Shown here piece after piece: positions 8,994-18,104 of a stretch of DNA of 64,000 nucleotides. Position 1 is the stretch's first letter. Every line of letters starts with the position of its first letter. The translations under genes were made by a program, and so were the position numbers. The notes beneath the pieces were generated by a model that ran no database searches, was not told the DNA's origin, and worked only from the letters and a program-made list of their open reading frames with translations. The DNA is from Brevundimonas sp. SL130 (GTDB lineage: Bacteria; Pseudomonadota; Alphaproteobacteria; Caulobacterales; Caulobacteraceae), in the NCBI RefSeq assembly GCF_026625805.1, contig NZ_CP113064.1, positions 2,520,657-2,584,656 on the forward strand, written 5' to 3'.

Positions 8994-9308
8994 GGTTCAA
9001 ATTCCGCTACGCCCCTTTAAGAAGGCGCTGTCCGTCATTGGCTTTGTAGTTGCAGGAGTGGCCGCTGCACTCCCTCTACAGCCCACTTCCACGGAGCTAG
9101 TCGCGCCCGGATTATTAGTTATCGCGGCACCTACCAATGCCCCCGGAAATCTCATTAACTGCGCCCCAGCTCCGGCAGCGCCGGCTACAAAAGCCGCCAC
9201 AGCGCCAGACCTACGTGCAGCATCAGTCTCACAGCCTAAGATCGCCGCAAAAATAAGCGCTCCGGTGGGATCCGTCGCATCAAGCGGTTCATTCCGGCCT
9301 CCTCGCGC
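8994..9308. other. Intergenic stretch with tRNA-end-like block and a weak open frame
   Basis: Bases 8994-9014 (ggttcaaattccgctacgcccc) look like the T-loop and 3' acceptor half of a tRNA, but the 5' side does not pair with it, so there is no intact tRNA here. On the minus strand a frame ending at 8997 stays open back to the DUF2155 stop; from a GTG at 9200 it would give 67 residues, Ala/Gly-rich, with LIFAAILGCE in the part upstream. No ATG or ribosome site supports it and it may be a decayed gene. Confidence 0.35.
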
Positions 9309-9944
9309 TCAGTTCTTACAGCCCACCACCCAGGCGTCGTAGTTGGGGCTTTGCAGGCCACTGACGGCCGGGGACGAGGCGAACATCCAGCCCCGGAACA
9401 GCTGCCGCGGATCCGCCGGCTGGTTCACGCCGCGCGACTGGAGCGAGACGTCGACATAGGCGATGGCGTCCTCGGTCAGTTCGTCCGGCGTGCTGACCTC
9501 GCAGGCGCGGACGCTGAAGATCAGGTTGCGGTTGAAACGCACAGGACGGCCGCCGACCTCGACCTCGAACTTCATGGTCTCGGCGGTGGTCTTGTCGATG
9601 GCCTGGATGACCGCGAATTTGCGCCGTTGGCGGCGGGCGGGGGTGGCCGGCTGTTCGATGGCCTTTTCGACCACAGGCGTCTCGGCTTCAGCCTCTTCCT
9701 CGGCCTTTTCGGCGACGGCGGCGTCCTCGGCGATCACGATGGACGGCGGCGGGGTCACGACCACCGGCGATCCAGGCGCCGGAGCGCCGGCGGGCGGCGC
9801 CTCAGCGGGAACGGCGGGCGCAGACGTCTCCTGCACCGGGCGGGCGTCACGCGGCGAATCCTGAAGGACGCTGGCGGTCACGGCTCCGGCGCTCAGCACC
9901 GCAGCGACCGCCGCTCCGCCCAGCAGGAGCCGATTCGGTCTCAC
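9309..9944 (-). CDS. DUF2155 domain-containing exported protein
   Basis: About 211 residues from a GTG that overlaps the NDUFA12 gene stop (GTGA). N terminus: short basic region and hydrophobic LLLGGAAVAAVLSAGAVTA, a signal peptide or anchor; then a Pro/Ala/Glu-rich spacer (about 30-110). The C-terminal DUF2155 domain shows the family hallmarks VRACEVS, FRGWMFASSPAVSGLQSP and YDAWVVGCKN, with two conserved cysteines. Function unknown; in Alphaproteobacteria this gene commonly follows the NDUFA12 homologue, as here. Confidence 0.88.
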   Translation of the reverse strand: MRPNRLLLGGAAVAAVLSAGAVTASVLQDSPRDARPVQETSAPAVPAEAPPAGAPAPGSPVVVTPPPSIVIAEDAAVAEKAEEEAEAETPVVEKAIEQPATPARRQRRKFAVIQAIDKTTAETMKFEVEVGGRPVRFNRNLIFSVRACEVSTPDELTEDAIAYVDVSLQSRGVNQPADPRQLFRGWMFASSPAVSGLQSPNYDAWVVGCKN

Positions 9945-10333
9945 TCGGGCGTCCAGGCCTGATAGTCGCCGGTCGCGGCGGGACGCTTGGCCTCGGCGGC
10001 CAGCGAACCCTGCGGGCGCCACGCCATGGGCGTGCCGGTGAAATTGGGCAGGTGGTCCTTTTCCCAGGCGCGACGCGGCAGCGGCTCCTCGGTCGGCGGC
10101 AGGTCGAAGGTGTAGCGCAGCCAGCCGTGCCAATCGGCCGAGACCTTAGAGGCTTCGGCATAGCCTTCGTACACGACCCAGCGGCGCTTGCGGCCGTCGT
10201 AGCTCGAGTTGTCCTTGGCCTCGTAATATTTGTTGCCGACCTCGTCGGTCCCGACGTAGCGGCCACGCTTGGCGATCGTGAAGAGGGTGCCGATCGTGGC
10301 CCCGTTCCACCAGGCGAAAATCTTGTTCAGCAC
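9941..10333 (-). CDS. NDUFA12-family NADH:ubiquinone oxidoreductase subunit
   Basis: Accessory complex I subunit (B17.2/NDUFA12), 130 residues, found in mitochondria and Alphaproteobacteria. Seen features: GTLFTIAKRGRYVGTDEVGNKYYE, RRWVVYEGYAEASKVSADWHGWLRYTFD, and HLPNFTGTPMAWRPQGS, which are the family's most conserved blocks. It acts on the matrix/cytoplasmic side of complex I. Operon leader for the DUF2155 gene. Confidence 0.95.
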   Translation of the reverse strand: MLNKIFAWWNGATIGTLFTIAKRGRYVGTDEVGNKYYEAKDNSSYDGRKRRWVVYEGYAEASKVSADWHGWLRYTFDLPPTEEPLPRRAWEKDHLPNFTGTPMAWRPQGSLAAEAKRPAATGDYQAWTPE

Positions 10334-10422
10334 GTCGTCAAACCCACGCGAAAATCACCGCAGAAAAGACCCGACGGCTGGCCCCGATCATAGAAACACT
10401 CGCCCGCTTCGTCCAGCGCGCA

Positions 10423-11796
10423 TCAGCGCCAACCGCCGCCTATGGCCTGGACCAGGGCGACGGCCGTCGTCTGACGGTCTACGGCGCCTTGCAACAGGGC
10501 GCGGCGGGCGCTGAGCGCCGACGCCTGGGCCGTAACCACGTCGGTATAGGCGACCGTGCCGGCGCGGTACTGGTTCAGGATCATGGCCTCCGTCTGGTCG
10601 GCGGCGCGCGAGGCTGTCTCCAGCTCGGCATACTGGCGGCGCAGCACGTCGGTGGCGGTCAGCTGGTCCTCGACATCCTGGAAGGCTTCCAGCACCGCCA
10701 GGCGGTAGGCGGCGACCGAGGAATCATAAGACGCCCTCACCTGCTCCACCGCCGCTCCGCGCGCACCCGCGTCAAACAGGGTTTCAGCCAGGCCGAGACC
10801 CAGCGACCAGACATTGGCGGAACTCGCGAACAGATCGCCCAGGCTGGAGGCGTTCTGGGTGGAGGAGCCGGTCAGGGACAGGGTCGGGAAGAAGGCCGCC
10901 TGCTGCACCCCGATCTGGGCGTTGGCGGCGGCGACGGCGCGCTCGGCCGAGGCGATGTCGGGCCGGCGCTCCAACAGGGTCGAGGGCAGGCCGACCGGCA
11001 CGTCCGGCACGGTCGGGCTCCAGTCGGCGGCGGCCAGGGTGAAGGTGCTGGCCGGCTCGCCCACCAGGACGGCGATGGCGTTCTCGTAGGTGGTGCGGGT
11101 GCGCTCCAGCCCGATCCGCTCTGAACGGGCGTTGGCCAGGGTGGTCTCGGCCTGAAGCACGTCGGTGCGCGGGGCGATGCCGGCTTCGTAGCGGTTGCGG
11201 GTAATCTCAAGCGCGCGTTGGTAACCGGTCAGGGTCTGGTCCAGCAGGGCGACCTCGGCGTCGGCTTCGCGCAGGTTCAGATAGTTGACCGCCAACTCCC
11301 CCTGGATCGACAGATGGGCGCTGGCCAGATCGGCCGCGCTGGCCTGGGCCGAGGCGTCGTTCGCCTCGACCGATCGGCGGATACGTCCCCAGAAGTCCGG
11401 CTCCCACGTCGCGCCTATGCCGACCTTATAAGCGTCGCTTTCGGCCGTCGATCCCCCGCCCGAGGTCGTGCCCGATCCGTCCAGATCGACGGTGGGGAAC
11501 AGGCCGGCGCGTGTTTCGCGCGTGGCGGCCCGGGCCTGGCGATAGGCGGCTTCAGCGGCGGCGATCGTCTGGTTCGCCGTCTCGGCGCGCGCGGCCAGGG
11601 CGTTCAGGGTCTCGTCGCCGAACAGGGTCCACCAGTCGCCCCGGTCCAGAGCATCCGACGGCTGGGCCGTCCGCCAGCCCTCAGGAGCCTTGAAGGCGGT
11701 GACGACGGGGGTGGTGGGAACACCATAGTCAGGACCGACGGCGCAGGCCGAGGCCATCAGGGCGGCCGTCAACAGAAGGGGGGCGTAGGCTCTCAT
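10423..11796 (-). CDS. RND efflux outer membrane lipoprotein (NodT/OprM family)
   Basis: Outer membrane channel of the tripartite efflux pump, 457 residues. N-terminal signal with lipobox ASAC and lipidated Cys at about 18, followed by AVGPDY, the family hallmark. Two OEP repeats follow, with WWTLFGDETLN, LAVNYLNLR, RRPDIASAERAVAAANAQIGV and AYRLAVLEAFQDVED. ATG start overlaps the stop of the permease gene (ATGA). The C terminus is short (VQAIGGGWR), as in NodT-type proteins. Confidence 0.95.
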   Translation of the reverse strand: MRAYAPLLLTAALMASACAVGPDYGVPTTPVVTAFKAPEGWRTAQPSDALDRGDWWTLFGDETLNALAARAETANQTIAAAEAAYRQARAATRETRAGLFPTVDLDGSGTTSGGGSTAESDAYKVGIGATWEPDFWGRIRRSVEANDASAQASAADLASAHLSIQGELAVNYLNLREADAEVALLDQTLTGYQRALEITRNRYEAGIAPRTDVLQAETTLANARSERIGLERTRTTYENAIAVLVGEPASTFTLAAADWSPTVPDVPVGLPSTLLERRPDIASAERAVAAANAQIGVQQAAFFPTLSLTGSSTQNASSLGDLFASSANVWSLGLGLAETLFDAGARGAAVEQVRASYDSSVAAYRLAVLEAFQDVEDQLTATDVLRRQYAELETASRAADQTEAMILNQYRAGTVAYTDVVTAQASALSARRALLQGAVDRQTTAVALVQAIGGGWR

Positions 11797-14700
11797 GCGG
11801 GGGAGGACTCCGTTTCGATGCCGCGGGCCAGGGCGCGCTCGTCGCCCGTCTTCTTGCGCAGCTTGTCGAGGTAGACATAGACCACCGGGGTGGTGATCAG
11901 GGTCATGATCTGGCTGGCGATCAGCCCGCCGATGATGGTGATGCCCAGCGGTTGGCGCAGTTCGGCGCCCTGGCCGAATCCGATGGCCAGGGGCAGGACG
12001 CCAAGTCCGGCGGCCAGGGTCGTCATCAAGATCGGCCGGAAACGCAGCAGCGACGCCTCGCGTACGGCTTCGACCGCCGTCAGCCCGCGCGACCGTTGGG
12101 CGTCCAGGGCGAAGTCGATGATCAGAATGGCGTTCTTCTTGACGATGCCCAGCAGCAGGAAGACCCCGATCAGGGCGATGATGGTGAACTCCATGCCGAA
12201 CAGCATCAGAGCGAGCACCGCCCCGACCCCCGCCGCCGGCAGGGTGGACAGGACGGTGATCGGGTGGATGGTGCTCTCGTACAGGATGCCCAGCACCAGA
12301 TAGATGGCCACCAGGGCCGCCAGGATCAGCAGGGGCTGCTGCTGGTTCTGCGCCTGGGCCTGGGCCGCCTGTCCGGCGAAGGCGCCGCGCACGCTGATCG
12401 GCATGCCGATACGCTCGGCCGCCTCGGTCACGGCGGCCTGGGCCTGCGACAGAGGAACGCCGTCCGCCAGGTTGAAGGAGACCGTCGTCGCCAGCTCGCC
12501 GTTCTGGTGGTTGACCGAGGTCGCCGTGGGCGCCTGGCTGACGGCAGCGAGCACCGACAGGGGCGTCATGGGCGTGACCGTCGTCGCCAGTGCGGACCCG
12601 GTCGAGGGATCGTTCAGCGCCGGATTGGTGACGCTGGTCTCGGTCGTGTCGGTCGAAGAGGACGTCGGCGTCTGAACGTCCGTCAGCGCCTCTGGCCCCT
12701 GCGCAAACTTGGGCGACCACTCCAGAATGACCGAATACTGGTTGATGTCCTCATAGATGGTCGCCACCTGCCGCTGACCGAAGGCGTTGTAGAGGCTGTT
12801 GTCGATGGCGGTCGGCGTCACGCCCAGGCGGGCGGCGACATCGCGGTCGATCGTCAGATAGGTCTCGACCCCGTTCTGGGCCAGGTCGCTGTCGACGTCG
12901 ATCAGCTCGGGCAGGGTCTTCATCTCGGTTTCCAGCTTCTGGGCCCATTCACGCAGATCGGCGCTGGAATCGCTGATCAGGGTGTACTGGTAGGTCGAGT
13001 TCGACGACCGCCCCCCCATGCGCAGATCCTGGACCGGATTCAGGAAGATGCTGATCCCCTCCACCGCCTCCAGCTTGGGACGCAGGCGGGCGATCACGGC
13101 GGCGCTCTTCTCCCCGTCCCGCTCGGCCAACGGCTTCAGATTGACGAACATGAAAGCGCCGCCCGCACGGGCGCCGCCGGTGAAGCCGACGACCGTATCG
13201 ACCGAAGGGTCCGCGTCGATGATGGCGATCACCCGCTTCAGCTTGGCCGACATGGACTGGAAGGAGACGCTCTCGTCCGCCCGCACGCCCGCCGCCAGCT
13301 GGCCGTTGTCCTGCTGTGGAAAATAGCCCTTGGGCACCACGACATAGAGATAGGCCGTCAGGCCGATCACCGCCGCCAGCGACAGCATGACGATGGGCTT
13401 GGACTGCAACGCCCAGTCCAGGCACCAGGAATAACCGTTTTGAATCTTGGTGAAGCCGGCCTCCAGCCAACGGCCGATCGGTCCCTCGCGACGGCCTTCC
13501 TCGCGCGGCTTCAGCAGATAGGCGCACATCATCGGCGTCAGGGTCAGGGAGATGACCAGCGAGATCAGCACCGCCGCCGACAGGGTGACGGCGAACTCGC
13601 GGAACAGCCGCCCGGTCTGACCGCCCATGAACAACAGGGGAATGAAGACCGCGACCAGGGAGACGCTGATCGACAGGACCGTGAACCCGACCTCGCGCGC
13701 ACCCAGCAAGGCGGCCTTGAACCGCTCCATTCCGGCCTCGATATGGCGCTGGGTGTTCTCAAGCACCACGATGGCGTCATCGACGACGAAGCCGGTCGCC
13801 ACGGTGATGGCCATCAGGCTGAGGTTGTTCAGCGAAAAGCCCATCAGATACATGACGCCGAACGTCCCCAGCAGGGACACCACCGTCGCCACGGTCGGGA
13901 TGAAGGTGGCCCGCGCGCTGCGCAGGAAGACAGAGACCACCAGCACCACCAGGATCAGCGACACCACCAGGGTCAACTCGATCTCGTGCAAGGAGGCGCG
14001 GATGGAGTTGGTGCGGTCCGACGCGACCTGGATCTTGATGTCGCCCGGCAGCTGGGCCTGAAGTTCGGGCACGACGGCGCGGACGGCGTCGACCGTATTG
14101 ATGATGTTGGCCCCCGGCTCGGCCGTGATCAGGATGACGATGGCCGGCTTGCCGTTGAACAGGCCCAGGGTGCGGGTGTCGGATACGCTGTCAGTCACCT
14201 CTGCGACGTCGGACAGGCGGATGCCGGCATTGTCGCGCCAGGCCACGATCAGGCTGGCGTAGTCCGCAGCCGTCTTGCCGGCGGCGTCCGTATAGATCTG
14301 GAACCGCTTCCCCTCGCCCTCGACCGTCCCCTTGGGCCGGTCGGCGTTGGCGGCTTCGATCGCGGCGCGCACGTCCTCCAGGCTGACGCCATAGTGGTTC
14401 AGCTGGAACGGATTGACCTGCACCCGCACAGCCGGCAGGGAGCCGCCGCCGATCTCGACCTCGCCCACCCCGTTCACCTGGGCCACACGCTGGGTGACGA
14501 CATTGGACACGGCGTCATAGATCTCGCCCGGCGTCTTGGTGTCGGACGTCAGGGCCATGATGATGACCGGGGCGCTGGACGGATTGACCTTGGAATAGGT
14601 CGGGTTGCTGCGCAGGGTCGCGGGCAGGTCGGCGCGCGCGGCGTTGATGGCGGCCTGGACCTCGCGCGCGGCGCCGTCGATATCGCGGTTCAGATTGAAC

Positions 14701-14981
14701 TGGAGATTGATCCGGGTCGAGCCGGTCGAACTCTGCGACGTCATCTCGTTGACGTCCGAGATCACGCCTAGCCGACGCTCCAGCGGCGTGGCGACGCTGG
14801 AGGCCATGGTGCTGGGACTGGCGCCCGACAGGCTGGCCTGGACCGAGATGGTCGGAAAATCCACCTGTGGCAGGGGGGCGATGGGCAGGACGAAGAAGGC
14901 GGCGACCCCGGCCAGGGCGACGCCCAGGCTGAGCAGCACCGTCGCGATCGGCCGCCGGATGAAGGGTTCGGACAGGTTCAC
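11793..14981 (-). CDS. RND multidrug efflux permease (MdtC-like)
   Basis: Proton-driven inner membrane pump of about 1062 residues with the duplicated 6-TM plus porter-domain architecture. Starts at GTG (MNLSEPFIRRPIATVLL), overlapping the upstream permease stop (GTGA). TM4 carries the proton-relay pair in FVVDDAIVVLEN, and the C-terminal half has GIVKKNAILIIDFA and RFRPILMTTLAAGLGVLPLAIG. A Ser/Thr-rich insertion TPTSSSTDTTETS near residue 780 is longer than in MdtC. Partner of the next permease: MdtB/MdtC-type pumps work as a heterotrimer. Confidence 0.95.
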   Translation of the reverse strand: MNLSEPFIRRPIATVLLSLGVALAGVAAFFVLPIAPLPQVDFPTISVQASLSGASPSTMASSVATPLERRLGVISDVNEMTSQSSTGSTRINLQFNLNRDIDGAAREVQAAINAARADLPATLRSNPTYSKVNPSSAPVIIMALTSDTKTPGEIYDAVSNVVTQRVAQVNGVGEVEIGGGSLPAVRVQVNPFQLNHYGVSLEDVRAAIEAANADRPKGTVEGEGKRFQIYTDAAGKTAADYASLIVAWRDNAGIRLSDVAEVTDSVSDTRTLGLFNGKPAIVILITAEPGANIINTVDAVRAVVPELQAQLPGDIKIQVASDRTNSIRASLHEIELTLVVSLILVVLVVSVFLRSARATFIPTVATVVSLLGTFGVMYLMGFSLNNLSLMAITVATGFVVDDAIVVLENTQRHIEAGMERFKAALLGAREVGFTVLSISVSLVAVFIPLLFMGGQTGRLFREFAVTLSAAVLISLVISLTLTPMMCAYLLKPREEGRREGPIGRWLEAGFTKIQNGYSWCLDWALQSKPIVMLSLAAVIGLTAYLYVVVPKGYFPQQDNGQLAAGVRADESVSFQSMSAKLKRVIAIIDADPSVDTVVGFTGGARAGGAFMFVNLKPLAERDGEKSAAVIARLRPKLEAVEGISIFLNPVQDLRMGGRSSNSTYQYTLISDSSADLREWAQKLETEMKTLPELIDVDSDLAQNGVETYLTIDRDVAARLGVTPTAIDNSLYNAFGQRQVATIYEDINQYSVILEWSPKFAQGPEALTDVQTPTSSSTDTTETSVTNPALNDPSTGSALATTVTPMTPLSVLAAVSQAPTATSVNHQNGELATTVSFNLADGVPLSQAQAAVTEAAERIGMPISVRGAFAGQAAQAQAQNQQQPLLILAALVAIYLVLGILYESTIHPITVLSTLPAAGVGAVLALMLFGMEFTIIALIGVFLLLGIVKKNAILIIDFALDAQRSRGLTAVEAVREASLLRFRPILMTTLAAGLGVLPLAIGFGQGAELRQPLGITIIGGLIASQIMTLITTPVVYVYLDKLRKKTGDERALARGIETESSPA

Positions 14982-17900
14982 CGGATCGGCTCCGGCTCGA
15001 TGGCCGTCGCCGGATCGTCGGTCTGCGCGTCCGCAACCGCCGTCCTGCGCTTGGCCGGGGCCAGCTTGTCGAAAGCCAGATAGATGACCGGCGTCGTGAA
15101 GACCGTCAGCAACTGGCTGACCAGCAGACCGCCGAAGATGGCGATGCCCAGGGGCCGGCGCAGCTCGGCGCCCTCGCCCATCCCCAGCATCAGGGGCACG
15201 GCCGACAGCAGGGCCGCCATGGTCGTCATCAGGATGGGTCGGAACCGCAGGATGGCGGCCTGGAAGATGGCCTCCCGCGCCGACTTGCCCTCGGTCCGTT
15301 CCGCGTCGATGGCGAAGTCGATCATCATGATCGCATTCTTCTTCACGATCCCGATCAGCAGGATCAGACCGATGATGCCTATGACGCCCAGATCGTTGCC
15401 GGTGATCCAAAGGGCGAACAGGGCCCCCACGCCCGCCGAAGGCAGGGTGGACAGGATGGTCAGCGGGTGGACGTAGCTTTCGTACAGCACCCCCAGCACG
15501 ATGTAGACGCACACCACCGCCGCCACGATCAGCCACATCTGGTTGGACAGCGAGCCTTCAAAGGATCCGGCCGCGCCCTGGAAGCTGGTGGTCACGCTGG
15601 CCGGAACATCGGCGGCCTTGATGGCGGCGCGAACCTGGCTGACGGCGGCGCCCAGCGACACGCCCGGCGCGGCGTCAAAACCGATGGTGGCCGCAGGGAA
15701 CTGGGCCACGCGGGTCACCTGGGTCGGCGCATCCTTCTCGGCGATCGAGGCGAAGGCGCCCAGCGGGGTCGCGCCCCCGGACGCCTGAAGGTTCAGCTGC
15801 GCCAGGGATTGCGGCGTGGTCAGGATGCCGGGGTCGGCCTCCAGGATCACCCGGTACTGGCTGGTCTCGGTGAAGATGGTCGAGACGATCCGCTGACCGA
15901 AGGCGCTGTAGAGCGCCTCATCGACCTGCGAGGCGGTGATCGACAGGCGGGCGGCGGTGTCGCGGTCGATCGAGATCTGCGCCGCCGGCGTCGTCGCCTC
16001 GGCGGCGTTGTAGATGTTGCGCAGCTTGGGCTGTTCGGCCATGGCCGCAGCGATCTTGCCGGCCCAGGCGTTGACCGTCGGCGTATCCGCCCCTTCGACC
16101 GACAGCCGGTACTGGGTCGCCCCCGTCTCGGTGTCGATGGTCAGATCCTGGGTCGGCTGAACGAACAGACGCAGTCCGGCGATTTCGGCGACCCCAGTTT
16201 TCAGCCGCTCCATCACCTTCTGCTGTGAGCCATGATCGGACTTCAGGTTGATGGTCATCTGGCCGACGTTCAGCGCCGATGTGCTCGACCCGTCGACGCC
16301 GACCGTAGAACTGAGCGAGTCCACCGCCGGGTCGGCCAGGATGACCGCCGCCGCCTGCTGCTGGAGGTCAGACATGCGGGCGAACGAGACCGAGCTGGTG
16401 GCCTCGACACGGGCCAGCAACTGGCCGGTGTCCTGGGTGGGGAACAGACCCTTGGGGATGACCAGGACCAGCAGGCCGGTCAAAATCATAGTGCCCAGGG
16501 CGACCATCAGAGTGGCCTTCTGACGATCCAGCACCCAAACCAGGGCCTGCTCGTACCAGGCCTCGACCTTTTCAAAGGTCCGCTGGGCGTATTTGCCGAT
16601 CCCCTTCACCTCGGCCTCAGGGTGGCTCTTCAGCCAGCGCGCCGAAAGCATCGGGGTCAGAGTCAGGGACACCACTGCGGAAATCAGGATGGTGATGGCC
16701 AGGGTGACGGCGAACTCGCGGAACAGCCGCCCGACCACGTCGCCCATGAACAGCAGCGGGATCAGCACCGCCACCAGCGACACCGTCAGCGAAATGATGG
16801 TGAAGCCGATCTCCTTGGCGCCCTTCAGCGCCGCCTGCATCGGCTTTTCGCCCTTCTCCAGATGGCGCGAGATGTTCTCGATCATGACGATGGCGTCGTC
16901 GACGACGAAGCCGGTCGCGATGGTCAGGGCCATCAGGCTGAGATTATTCAGGCTGTAGCCCAGCAGATACATGGCCCCGCACGCGCCGATCAGCGAGATC
17001 GGCACCGCCAAGCTGGCGATCAGGGTGGCGCGCAGGCTGTGCACGAACAGGAAGATCACCAAGACCACGCCGACGATGGCCAGCAGCAGCTCGATCTCGA
17101 CGTGATGGACCGACGACCGGATGCCGGTGGTGCGGTCGGTCAGCACCGTCATCTCCAGCGAGGCCGGCAGTTGGGCCTGGAGTTCCGGCAGACGCGCCTT
17201 GATGGCGTCAACGGTTGATATGACATTGGCGCCGGGCTGGCGCTGGACGCTGAGCAGGATGGCCGGCTTTTCATTGGCCCAGGCGGCGAGGCGCGAGTTC
17301 TCCGCCCCGTTCACGACCTTGGCGACCGCCTTGAGCCGCACCGGCGCGCCGTCGACATAGTCGATGATCAGGTTTTCATAGTCGGCGACCGTCAGCAGTT
17401 GGTCGTTGGCGTTGATCGTGTAGGACCGGGTGGGTCCATCAAAACTGCCCTTGGCGCCGTTGGCGTTGGAGTTCTCGATCGCCGTGCGCATCTCCTCCAG
17501 GGTGATGCCGTAGGACGCCAGACGCTGAACATCGACCTGGATGCGGATGGCCGGCTTCTGCCCGCCGCTGAGCGACACCAGGCCCACGCCCGAGGTTTGG
17601 CTGATCTTCTGCGCCAGCCGCGTATTGACCAGGTCCTGCACCTCGGTCAGCGGCAGGGTGTCGGACGTGACGGCGATGGTCAGAACCGGTGCGTCGGCCG
17701 GATTGATCTTGGCGTAAACGGGCGGCGCCGGAAGGTCGGCGGGCAGCAGGGCGTCGGCCGCATTGATGGCCGCCTGAACCTCCTGCTCGGCCACATCCAG
17801 CGTCTCGGACAGGCCGAACTGCAGGGTGATGACCGAGGCGCCGGCCGAGCTGATCGAGCTCATACGTTCCAGCCCGGCCATTTCGCCCAGCTGCTGTTCC

Positions 17901-18100
17901 AGCGGGGCGGTGACGGTTTGGCTCATCACTTCCGGGCTGGCGCCGGGGTACAGAGTCTGGACCTGAATCGTGGGGTAGTCGACCTCGGGCAGGGCCGAGA
18001 GCGGCAACAGACGGAAGCCGACCAGGCCCGCCAGCACGATGGCCAGCATGAACAGCGAGGTCGCGACCGGCCGCTGGATGAACGGACGGGAGGGGTTCAT
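14978..18100 (-). CDS. RND multidrug efflux permease (MdtB-like)
   Basis: Second RND permease, 1040 residues, starting MNPSRPFIQRPVATSLFMLAIVLAGLVGF. TM4 motif FVVDDAIVMIENISRH and C-terminal GIVKKNAIMMIDFA, RFRPILMTTMAALLSAVPLMLG are intact. Four bases separate it from the adaptor gene. The pairing of two non-identical RND permeases between one adaptor and one outer membrane factor is the MdtABC arrangement (multidrug/bile-salt type export in enterobacteria); the substrate here is unknown. Confidence 0.95.
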   Translation of the reverse strand: MNPSRPFIQRPVATSLFMLAIVLAGLVGFRLLPLSALPEVDYPTIQVQTLYPGASPEVMSQTVTAPLEQQLGEMAGLERMSSISSAGASVITLQFGLSETLDVAEQEVQAAINAADALLPADLPAPPVYAKINPADAPVLTIAVTSDTLPLTEVQDLVNTRLAQKISQTSGVGLVSLSGGQKPAIRIQVDVQRLASYGITLEEMRTAIENSNANGAKGSFDGPTRSYTINANDQLLTVADYENLIIDYVDGAPVRLKAVAKVVNGAENSRLAAWANEKPAILLSVQRQPGANVISTVDAIKARLPELQAQLPASLEMTVLTDRTTGIRSSVHHVEIELLLAIVGVVLVIFLFVHSLRATLIASLAVPISLIGACGAMYLLGYSLNNLSLMALTIATGFVVDDAIVMIENISRHLEKGEKPMQAALKGAKEIGFTIISLTVSLVAVLIPLLFMGDVVGRLFREFAVTLAITILISAVVSLTLTPMLSARWLKSHPEAEVKGIGKYAQRTFEKVEAWYEQALVWVLDRQKATLMVALGTMILTGLLVLVIPKGLFPTQDTGQLLARVEATSSVSFARMSDLQQQAAAVILADPAVDSLSSTVGVDGSSTSALNVGQMTINLKSDHGSQQKVMERLKTGVAEIAGLRLFVQPTQDLTIDTETGATQYRLSVEGADTPTVNAWAGKIAAAMAEQPKLRNIYNAAEATTPAAQISIDRDTAARLSITASQVDEALYSAFGQRIVSTIFTETSQYRVILEADPGILTTPQSLAQLNLQASGGATPLGAFASIAEKDAPTQVTRVAQFPAATIGFDAAPGVSLGAAVSQVRAAIKAADVPASVTTSFQGAAGSFEGSLSNQMWLIVAAVVCVYIVLGVLYESYVHPLTILSTLPSAGVGALFALWITGNDLGVIGIIGLILLIGIVKKNAIMMIDFAIDAERTEGKSAREAIFQAAILRFRPILMTTMAALLSAVPLMLGMGEGAELRRPLGIAIFGGLLVSQLLTVFTTPVIYLAFDKLAPAKRRTAVADAQTDDPATAIEPEPIR

Positions 18101-18104
18101 CCGA

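Noticed and set aside
8994..9014. Intact tRNA gene
   Set aside because: Only a T-loop and acceptor-like 3' block is present; anticodon and D arms and a matching 5' strand are absent.
9058..9342. A 94-residue plus-strand frame running into the DUF2155 gene
   Set aside because: Low-complexity Ala/Pro-rich translation, antisense overlap with the DUF2155 3' end and no ribosome site.
11952..14771. A 939-residue open frame antisense to the RND permease gene
   Set aside because: Composition (Gln, Arg, Gly, His-rich) and complete overlap with a clear RND permease mark it as a shadow frame.
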